Part shown: positions 23,014 to 28,725 of the stretch, piece after piece
Layout: the number at the start of each line of letters is the position of its first letter
How positions within the stretch are numbered: position 1 is the stretch's first letter
DNA from: Syntrophaceae bacterium UBA2188
GTDB lineage: Bacteria > Desulfobacterota > BSN033 > UBA1163
Length of the DNA stretch: 28,725 nucleotides
NCBI GenBank assembly: GCA_002327985.1
Contig: DCVM01000165.1
Span: forward strand, 1-28,725
Reading direction: 5' to 3'
Notes under the pieces: generated by a model
What the model was told of the DNA's origin: nothing
Databases searched by the model: none
The model's input: only the letters and a program-made list of their open reading frames with translations
Program-made: the position numbers and the translations under genes

Positions 23014-23556
23014 TTATTTGACAGATTTGATAATTTTTAGAAAGTCCTCCTCTATTTGAGGACCAGAAGTGGTCGGCGCAAAACCAATCATAAGGACCCA
23101 TCCACTCTTGGTTTCAACGATACCCATGGGCGATTCAAGGAATATTGTTTGCCCACCACTTTCAACCGCACCACGCCAATATTCCCACACCGCTGTCAGG
23201 TCTCTGTCCGTCTTTATCTTGGTGGGTTTTTTGAGCATTTCCTGACCTTTGGGGTAGGATGCACCGATGGTTTTTAAACCCGCAATACGTACGCCGCTGT
23301 AATTTTGTCTCTTTCCTGTGTAGGAATATACCAAAAGACTTAGGCCTTCAGTATTCTGAGACTTAAGCCAGGCAACCACCTCCTTTTCGAAATTGCTGGG
23401 TATTTCCTGGGGTATCCAACCTTCCGGTAAATTAAAGGAGACACCTTTGTTACTATAAGGTGTCCCTTGGGCAAAGGCTGGGATACAAGCGAAGATTAAT
23501 ACCATGAGCAAAGTTTTAAATAATACAGAATGAAGAAGGAAGTATCGTTTAGGCAT
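23014..23556 (-). CDS. Hypothetical exported protein
   Basis: A 180-residue protein with a clear signal peptide: PKRYFLLHS, a hydrophobic core VLFKTLLMVLIFACIP and a cleavage site after AFA. The mature part starts with a PsbP-like pattern (YSNKGVSFNLPEGWIPQE), and ends with SGWVLMIGFAPTT---QIEEDFLKIIKSVK. That pattern is common in small periplasmic proteins that measure how far a fitted value departs from a threshold; no function is assigned here. An AGGGA lies before the ATG at 23554-23556. A good promoter lies 80-110 bases upstream. Confidence 0.72.
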   Translation of the reverse strand: MPKRYFLLHSVLFKTLLMVLIFACIPAFAQGTPYSNKGVSFNLPEGWIPQEIPSNFEKEVVAWLKSQNTEGLSLLVYSYTGKRQNYSGVRIAGLKTIGASYPKGQEMLKKPTKIKTDRDLTAVWEYWRGAVESGGQTIFLESPMGIVETKSGWVLMIGFAPTTSGPQIEEDFLKIIKSVK

Positions 23557-23637
23557 ATCAGTTCCCTTTTCAGTGATATTCAATGCCGAATTACAAAGTT
23601 CTTTAACAATTCAGTTTGGCAGGTAATGATGCCATTC

Positions 23638-23665
23638 ATTATATAAAAAAGTTCATTGAAGTCAA
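23638..23665 (-). promoter_or_regulatory. Promoter for the exported-protein gene
   Basis: On the minus strand TTGACT (23660-23665) and a perfect TATAAT (23638-23643) are 16 bases apart. The transcript would begin near 23630, about 75 bases before the start codon of the gene at 23014-23556. Confidence 0.6.
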
Positions 23666-23768
23666 GTTGAGCGGAGGCGAATAGAGGCGATATTTTTTAC
23701 AAAAAGGAAACCACTATTTTTTTAGGAAGCATATGGGTAAGTGAAGGATGAGTTCTGATCCCTTTTAA

Positions 23769-24179
23769 TTATTGAACTCCATTCGTTTCTTCTCGTAATC
23801 TCCCCTGGGCTGAAACGGAAGGGGGTCCACCCATGCCGATGAAAGAGGGAATCTCATGACCTCTTTCCAGATTGGCAATCGTCCGAATTCTACGGTCAAC
23901 ATCCTTCAATTTGGCGAGTTTTTTCTCCAGTTCTTCAATTTCTGTTGAGAATAATTGAATCTGGGATTTCTGAATATGCGATTCCTGTCGCAATTGATTG
24001 AGGGAGAAGGTTTTCTTTTTGAACTGAATATAATCGCACACGAAAAATGTTACGGTCAATTGAAGAAATGCAAGAAGATAAACGAGAATTTTAAGAGTTT
24101 CTTTTTTTATCCTCACTTCTCTGATTCCGAAGGGCATATGACCGAAGATGAGAATATTCAAATATTCTTTATTCATCAT
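23769..24179 (-). CDS. Truncated M23-peptidase-like membrane protein (coiled coil, no peptidase domain)
   Basis: A 136-residue protein with a short cytoplasmic head, one transmembrane helix at about 30-50 and a heptad-rich coiled coil at about 58-107 (ELEKKLAKLKDVDRRIRTIANLE). It then has GMGGP (115-119), and ends after a polar tail. Deltaproteobacterial M23 cell-wall endopeptidases often carry this N-terminal layout, with a Gly-rich GMGG turn before the LytM domain. Here the peptidase domain is missing; downstream DNA holds only AT-rich spacer. It is either a truncated gene or a stand-alone membrane coiled-coil partner. AAGGA lies before the first of two adjacent ATGs. Confidence 0.6.
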   Translation of the reverse strand: MMNKEYLNILIFGHMPFGIREVRIKKETLKILVYLLAFLQLTVTFFVCDYIQFKKKTFSLNQLRQESHIQKSQIQLFSTEIEELEKKLAKLKDVDRRIRTIANLERGHEIPSFIGMGGPPSVSAQGRLREETNGVQ

Positions 24180-24281
24180 GGAATCCTTACGGCATTTCTC
24201 TCTAAGAAAGCATAACTACCTTGCACCTGCAATACTCCAGGGTTCTTTCCCACTTCGAGGGATTCCCTCCTTCACATGGTC

Positions 24282-24956
24282 CTAAGGTCTCAATAGCTTC
24301 GGTTTTCTGTGAAGGAGGGGAACCCCCCCCTCTTTCTCGGAGGAGGAGGAAGAGGTCAGATTCATTTCTAAAACCATATTTCCATTCATTGGAATAAAAG
24401 AAAAATAAAATCCCATAAATATTTCTTTAATCATTTCTTCCCTCTTTGGTTGTAGAAGTTTAAAGGTTGCCTGTATTCTCCCTTCGTCAAAATATTTATT
24501 TCCATTGGGATTTAACTTCAAGGAAGAGGGATTAAAATTTGAATTGGAAGGCTTGGTCTCAGTGAATTCCGAAAAGCCTAAGAATTTATCTCCCCAGTAA
24601 TCATTGGGAAATTTATACGGGGAAATCACTTTATCTAAGAGGTCCTTCACCAAGGGGTTCTTTTTTTCTTGCACAGCGGTTAGGAAGTTTACATCCAGTT
24701 TTGGATTGCCAAGGGTTGTTCCATGATCTTTAAAGAAGGTGTCCGATGGAAATCCAACTTTGTCTTTTTTCATTGACATGCCGGGTTTCACTGCAGATCC
24801 CCTTTTTTCCTGCAAGATGATTTTATTTTCATCCACTTTCATTACCGTACATCGATTAGCAGCCGTCTCAATCGATTTGATTGAATTGGACTCACTCTGT
24901 GCGGCGATTCCAAAAGTGAACAGAATTAACAAAATTGCAACTTTATTAACGGACAT
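24282..24956 (-). CDS. Unknown exported protein with a G8 tract near its end
   Basis: Not recognised. The 224-residue product starts with a signal-peptide-like segment (VNKVAILLILFTFGIAAQ). The mature region contains KVDENKIILQEKRGSAVKPGM, a Lys-rich middle, an FxxxF-rich stretch and a Ser5 run before the C-terminus. A run of eight G on the coding strand (C8 at 24323-24330) lies 14 codons before the stop; a one-base gain there would replace the last residues by a longer Cys-rich tail. No domain is assigned. It is divergent from the LarA gene. Confidence 0.6.
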   Translation of the reverse strand: MSVNKVAILLILFTFGIAAQSESNSIKSIETAANRCTVMKVDENKIILQEKRGSAVKPGMSMKKDKVGFPSDTFFKDHGTTLGNPKLDVNFLTAVQEKKNPLVKDLLDKVISPYKFPNDYWGDKFLGFSEFTETKPSNSNFNPSSLKLNPNGNKYFDEGRIQATFKLLQPKREEMIKEIFMGFYFSFIPMNGNMVLEMNLTSSSSSEKEGGVPLLHRKPKLLRP

Positions 24957-25372
24957 ATTTCTTGAGCTCTTTTAAATGATTGATTGGAAACTATGAATAA
25001 AACAGCATTATTTGGTTTCAGAAATTTTGTCTTATCGGAGATGTGAGATTAAAATAAAAAATGAGCAATTTGAATGCCAAAAACAGCTACTGTTATCAAA
25101 AAAATGGAATAGGAACGTATTGTTTTACAATCCAAAATCATGATGGAAGCATTGCTTCCGGTTAGAATATATTCCGTCATATGTCGGTATTAAAAAGCCG
25201 GTTAACCCGACACCGCCTCAAATCCGTTTACTCCCTCCAAATATTAAGACTAAGGGAATGGGGCAGCCATCTGATCTTATTTAAATTTATTGGTAATCAT
25301 CGCCCCTTTTATGTTACAAATATTTTTAAAAGAAATTATATAAATGAATTACTGATCGGGGGCCGAAGGAAG
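24957..25372. other. Divergent 416-bp spacer between the exported protein and larA
   Basis: AT-rich, without a confident gene. A 6-bp hairpin GGAAGC/GCTTCC lies at 25145-25159. The frame of larA remains open upstream to an ATG at 25181 (64 extra codons), but this stretch is unlike the LarA family and has no ribosome binding site. A weak candidate promoter, TTACAA (25314-25319) and TATATA (25337-25342) with a 17-base spacer, precedes larA. Confidence 0.45.
25314..25342 (+). promoter_or_regulatory. Weak candidate promoter for larA
   Basis: TTACAA and TATATA at 17-base spacing, about 30 bases before the chosen start codon. Both hexamers are poor matches, so confidence is low. Confidence 0.25.
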
Positions 25373-26803
25373 ATGAAATCTGATATCCGAAAGAAAATTA
25401 AAAAAGTAGATACCCAAGGTTGGAAAAAGATTTCAGTAGAATTTGGAAGGAATGTCATAGATGTTTCAGTACCTCCGAACTGTGTGGAATTGACCATGAA
25501 GGACGTACCTACTCTGCCTAATCCCCAGAAAGCGATTGAGGAGGCTTTCTTAAATCCTATTAGCAGTCCTCCTCTGGAGGAGATCATCCTGGAGAAAGGG
25601 AAACCCCCGGGAGAAATGTCTGCGGCCATTGCGGTTTCCGATATCACCCGGCCCGTTCCTTATAAGGGTGAAAGTGGCATTCTCCTCCCTTTGCTCGGGA
25701 GATTGGAATCTTCAGGGATCAGGAAGGAGAATATCAAGATTATTGTGGCAACAGGAATGCATCGAGCTAGTACCGAGGAAGAGAAGGTGGAGATGTATGG
25801 GAAAGAGGTTGTCGATCAGTACACGATCCTTGACCACGATTGCGAGAATAATACTCTTCTGGAGAGTATCGGGAAAACAAAAAGAGGGACCCATGTCTAT
25901 GTCAATCGGGATTTTTATTTTGCAGACCTGAAGATTGCCACAGGACTGGTCGAGAGCCATTTTTTTACCGGGATCTCCGGTGGGAGAAAGGCTGTCTGCC
26001 CCGGATTGGTGGATGTAAAGACCATACAGAAATTTCATGGGCCTTATTATCTTGAAGATCCCAATGCAACGAACCTTGTCCTTGAAGGGAATCCATGCCA
26101 TGAGGAGGCTTTGGAAGTGGCCCAGACTGTTGGAGTTGATTTTGTGATTAATGTCAATCTCGACAAAGATTTGCATCTCATCAGGGTTTTTACCGGGGAT
26201 ATGGTGGAAGTAAATTTGGAGGCTTTTGAATTGATCAAGGGCTATGCGGAAATTCCTTTAGATAGGGAGTTCGATATCGTACTCACGCATGGTGGATATG
26301 TGGGGAGGGATCATTACCAAACAGCCAAGGCAGGGGTGGGTGCCCTTCCGGCTGTCAAAGAAGGGGGCATCATTATCATTGTTGCCAATAATCGGGATCC
26401 CATCCAACCCATTGGGTCCATTGAATACAGGACGCTGATCCATCTGTTGAAAATTCAGGGACCGGATCGATATTTGGGGCTATTGCAAAGTCCCCAATGG
26501 CATTTTACAAAAGATCAATGGGAACCCGAGGTCTGGGGAAAAGTCATCAGGAAGGTTGGAGAGGAAGGTTTGATTTACTGCACCATTGAAATTTCAAGAG
26601 AGGATCATTGCCTCTTGCCTGGAATCTGCGGCCTCGATTTGCTGAAGGGAAAGAGAACACGTCCCACTCTTGAAAAGGCTCAAGAGATGGTCCAGAATGG
26701 TATCCTTTTAGCCATCAGCCGCTACCGTGAAAAGGGGATGGAACCCACCATGGCCTTCATCCGGGAAGGCCCTTATGCCGTGCCTGTTCTGACCCCCAGA
26801 TAA
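25373..26803 (+). CDS. larA: LarA family nickel-dependent 2-hydroxyacid racemase (DUF2088)
   Basis: Racemases or epimerases of 2-hydroxyacids that use the nickel-pincer (NPN) cofactor. The 476-residue product shows the family motifs SDITRPVP (89-96), VATGMHR (125-131, catalytic His130), ESHFFTGISGGRKAVCPG (194-211, His196 and the cofactor-linking Lys206) and later the GNPCHEEALE block. Length is slightly over LarA of Lactobacillus. The ATG at 25373 is preceded by GAAGGAAG. The substrate may be lactate or another hydroxyacid; LarA homologues differ. No larB, larC or larE maturation genes lie in this window, so they must be elsewhere if the enzyme is active. It converges on ilvD. Confidence 0.85.
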   Translation: MKSDIRKKIKKVDTQGWKKISVEFGRNVIDVSVPPNCVELTMKDVPTLPNPQKAIEEAFLNPISSPPLEEIILEKGKPPGEMSAAIAVSDITRPVPYKGESGILLPLLGRLESSGIRKENIKIIVATGMHRASTEEEKVEMYGKEVVDQYTILDHDCENNTLLESIGKTKRGTHVYVNRDFYFADLKIATGLVESHFFTGISGGRKAVCPGLVDVKTIQKFHGPYYLEDPNATNLVLEGNPCHEEALEVAQTVGVDFVINVNLDKDLHLIRVFTGDMVEVNLEAFELIKGYAEIPLDREFDIVLTHGGYVGRDHYQTAKAGVGALPAVKEGGIIIIVANNRDPIQPIGSIEYRTLIHLLKIQGPDRYLGLLQSPQWHFTKDQWEPEVWGKVIRKVGEEGLIYCTIEISREDHCLLPGICGLDLLKGKRTRPTLEKAQEMVQNGILLAISRYREKGMEPTMAFIREGPYAVPVLTPR

Positions 26804-26818
26804 TTTCGCGGGATCATT

Positions 26819-26846
26819 GTAGGGAACGCAGATCTGCATTCCCTAC
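26819..26846. terminator. Palindromic, probably bidirectional terminator between larA and ilvD
   Basis: A 28-bp near-perfect palindrome (GTAGGGAA, then an inner GCAGATCTGC, then TTCCCTAC), with a single mismatch per arm. It lies between two convergent genes and covers the ilvD stop codon. There is no long U-run on either side, so it may be a shared repeat used as a terminator. Confidence 0.5.
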
Positions 26847-28501
26847 TCTTCAAAGGTTGCACCGGTATGTGCAGACTGTACAAGTCTGGCATATCTTTTC
26901 AGATAACCCTTGAGTTCCTTCTTTTGTGGTTTCCACTGAGAGAGCCTTTTCTTTAATTCTTGATCGGAGATCAAAAGATTCAATTTTCTCCGCGGGATAT
27001 CAATTTCAATCTGATCCCCGTTTTTCACTACCGCAATAGGTCCTCCCTCTGCCGCTTCCGGAGAAATGTGACCAATGGCAGCTCCACGGCTTCCTCCTGA
27101 AAAACGACCATCTGTCAGCAAGGCGACATCCCGATCTCTTCCGACGCCAACGATCGCAGAGGTCGGGGCCAACATTTCACGCATTCCTGGCCCCCCCTTT
27201 GGTCCCTCATATCGGATGACCACCACCTCACCTTTTTTGATCTTTCTATTGAGAATCATTTTGACGGCCTCTTCCTCAGAATTGAAAACGATGGCCGGTC
27301 CTTGATGCTTGAGCATCGTCTCATCGACGGCTGATTGTTTTACCACCGCGCCCTCTGGGGCTAAATTTCCAAAGAGAACGGCAAGACCTCCTGTGGTATG
27401 ATAGGGTCTTTCAAGAGGACGAATCACCTCAGGATTCATCGTTTTCTTCCCTTCGAGATTTTCTTTTACTGATTTGCCTGTGACGGTTAATGGATCCTGA
27501 TGAATTAATCCTCCACGGCTCAATTCTTTCATGAGGGCAGGGATCCCTCCAGCTTGATGAAGGTTCTGAATATGGTGGGGGCCTGCAGGCGACATGTTAC
27601 AGAGATGAGGGGTTCTTTCACTGATTTGGTTGAATGTCTGAAGAGATAGTTTAATGCCTGCCTCCTCAGCTATAGCAGGAAGATGAAGCGAAGTATTGGT
27701 AGAGCCTCCAAATGCCATATCGACCGTGACCGCATTTTCAAAAGATTTTTTTGTCAGGATCTGGGAAGGTTTTATATTTTTTCTGACGAGCTCCATCATC
27801 TGCATCCCTGATTTTTTAGCCAGACGAATTCGGTCAGCAAAGACGGCTGGAATCGTCCCGTTATAGGGGAGGGCTAAACCGAGGACTTCTGCAAGACAGT
27901 TCATCGAATTTGCCGTAAACATTCCTGCGCAGGAGCCAACACCAGGACAGGCGCAGCCCTCAGCTTCTTTCAATTCTTTCATCGTCATTTCTCCGGTCTT
28001 CACCTTCCCCACCCACTCAAAAACCGTGATCAAATCGATTTCTCTCCCCTGAAATTCACCTGCCAGCATGGGACCACCACTCACAAGGATGGTGGGAATA
28101 TTGAGCCGGGCTGCCGCCATCATCATTCCGGGAATAATTTTGTCACAGTTCGGGATGAGTACCAAACCGTCGAAAGGATAGGCCATCGCCATGGATTCAA
28201 TCGAATCAGCAATCAATTCCCTGGAACTGAGAGAATATTTCATGCCCTCATGACCCATAATAATTCCATCACAGATGCCGATTGTGAAGAATTCAAGAGG
28301 AGTCCCTCCTGCCATTCGGACACCTGCCTTGACGGCATCCGAGAGTTGATGGAGATGAAGATGGCCTGGAATGACCTCGTTCGCTGAATTGGCAATTCCA
28401 ATCATGGGCTTTTCAATCTCTTCATCCAATAGCCCAAGGGCCTTAAAAAGAGAGCGATGGGGTGCCCTTTCAAGACCTTTTTTCATCCTGTCGGATCGCA
28501 T
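26843..28501 (-). CDS. ilvD: Dihydroxy-acid dehydratase
   Basis: Iron-sulfur dehydratase of valine/isoleucine synthesis, converting 2,3-dihydroxy-isovalerate or -methylvalerate to 2-oxoacids. The 552-residue product has the normal length. Cluster cysteines are visible in IPNCDKI (Cys119) and CPGVGSCAGMF (Cys191). The early region reads NSANEVIPGHLHL, with no Cys where the stable [2Fe-2S] enzymes have one, so it resembles the oxygen-sensitive E. coli type. The C-terminal GRFSGGSRGAAIGHISPEAA is standard. AAGGAG lies before the ATG at 28499-28501. Its upstream region, which also carries the tRNA promoter, is divergent. Confidence 0.97.
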   Translation of the reverse strand: MRSDRMKKGLERAPHRSLFKALGLLDEEIEKPMIGIANSANEVIPGHLHLHQLSDAVKAGVRMAGGTPLEFFTIGICDGIIMGHEGMKYSLSSRELIADSIESMAMAYPFDGLVLIPNCDKIIPGMMMAAARLNIPTILVSGGPMLAGEFQGREIDLITVFEWVGKVKTGEMTMKELKEAEGCACPGVGSCAGMFTANSMNCLAEVLGLALPYNGTIPAVFADRIRLAKKSGMQMMELVRKNIKPSQILTKKSFENAVTVDMAFGGSTNTSLHLPAIAEEAGIKLSLQTFNQISERTPHLCNMSPAGPHHIQNLHQAGGIPALMKELSRGGLIHQDPLTVTGKSVKENLEGKKTMNPEVIRPLERPYHTTGGLAVLFGNLAPEGAVVKQSAVDETMLKHQGPAIVFNSEEEAVKMILNRKIKKGEVVVIRYEGPKGGPGMREMLAPTSAIVGVGRDRDVALLTDGRFSGGSRGAAIGHISPEAAEGGPIAVVKNGDQIEIDIPRRKLNLLISDQELKKRLSQWKPQKKELKGYLKRYARLVQSAHTGATFEE

Positions 28502-28536
28502 TATTTTTCTCCTTCCGCAATAACCGTGTTCATGAC

Positions 28537-28556
28537 CCTGCCTACCGGCAGGCAGG
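28537..28556. repeat. GGCAGG hairpin repeat
   Basis: CCTGCC pairs with GGCAGG, which occurs twice in a row. A similar GGCAGGCAGGGG wording occurs at 59-68 near the left end, so this is a dispersed short repeat. Confidence 0.45.
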
Positions 28557-28598
28557 CGTGTCTCGTGTTAAAATACTTATTCAAATTTCTAACATATC

Positions 28599-28625
28599 TT
28601 GACAAAATTCGTCAAAGGTTATAAT
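28599..28625 (+). promoter_or_regulatory. Promoter of the tRNA-Leu gene
   Basis: TTGACA (28599-28604) and TATAAT (28620-28625) are both perfect consensus hexamers, but the spacer is only 15 bases. The -35 overlaps an inverted repeat TTGAC/GTCAA (28599-28615). Strong hexamers fit a highly expressed stable RNA. Confidence 0.6.
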
Positions 28626-28633
28626 GATGATTT

Positions 28634-28650
28634 GAACGTGACGCACGTTC
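28634..28650 (+). promoter_or_regulatory. Hairpin at the 5' end of the tRNA-Leu transcript
   Basis: GAACGTG and CACGTTC form a perfect 7-bp stem around ACG. It starts about 9 bases after the -10 hexamer and ends 20 bases before the mature tRNA, so it would be part of the leader removed during processing, or a DNA-level regulator site. Confidence 0.4.
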
Positions 28651-28670
28651 GGTTCACGGGAGATAAAAAG

Positions 28671-28725
28671 GCCTGGGTGGCGGAATTGGTAGACGCAAGG
28701 GACTTAAAATCCCTCGGTGGTCCCC
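28671..28725 (+). tRNA. tRNA-Leu (UAA), partial at the window edge
   Basis: The acceptor strand GCCTGGG, followed by TGGCGGAATTGGTAGACGC (D-arm and tRNA-Leu hallmark), then the anticodon arm AGGGA-CTTAAAA-TCCCT. The 5-bp stem is fully paired and the anticodon is TAA (28705-28707), reading UUA codons. The variable arm begins at CGGTGG; the T-arm and 3' acceptor strand lie beyond the window. Confidence 0.95.

Noticed and set aside
25181..25372. N-terminal extension of the LarA protein from an ATG at 25181
   Set aside because: The 64 extra residues are unlike the family, AT-rich, and have no ribosome binding site, whereas the ATG at 25373 has GAAGGAAG before it.

Overview
The window is gene-dense bacterial chromosome with mid-range G+C (judged by eye, mid-40s per cent). 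Most genes have strong GGAGG-type ribosome binding sites. The gene families (AdeC, LarA, DUF169, DUF5658, a Moco riboswitch operon, an M23-type coiled-coil leader protein) and the many short dispersed repeats between genes suggest a Deltaproteobacteria/Desulfobacterota-like organism, perhaps anaerobic. That placement is inference; no rRNA or taxonomic marker was compared.

Layout. Bases 1-3429 hold an M20 peptidase and an adenine deaminase on the minus strand, separated by a MITE-like repeat. Bases 3430-5573 hold serB and a HAD phosphatase on the plus strand, followed by a RidA tail fragment. A small exported protein (5671-6150, minus) lies back to back with der, which overlaps a MacA-like adaptor gene; a separate ATPase gene, a permease gene and a TSUP exporter follow (6369-11995, plus).

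Bases 12014-16310 form the clearest functional unit, a minus-strand molybdenum-cofactor operon: promoter, Moco-type riboswitch, terminator, moaA, moaC, a MOSC protein, mogA, a DUF169 protein and a YjbQ protein. Two copies of one small repeat flank moaC. A divergent strong promoter drives a PiT phosphate transporter and a HAD-IIA phosphatase (16573-18403, plus), preceded by a small, apparently frameshifted membrane peptide.

After a 520-bp AT-rich gap there is a minus-strand run (18924-24956): M42 aminopeptidase, DUF5658 and DUF2784 membrane proteins, an SDR oxidoreductase, an EamA transporter, an exported protein, a truncated M23-like coiled-coil protein and an unknown exported protein carrying a G8 tract. 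A LarA-family gene (plus) and ilvD (minus) converge on a palindromic terminator. The window ends inside a tRNA-Leu(UAA).

No defence system, CRISPR array, prophage or biosynthetic cluster was seen. The most rewarding items are the riboswitch with its visible switching helix, the DUF169/YjbQ genes in the Moco operon, the twin repeats around moaC, and several decayed or slippage-prone small genes.
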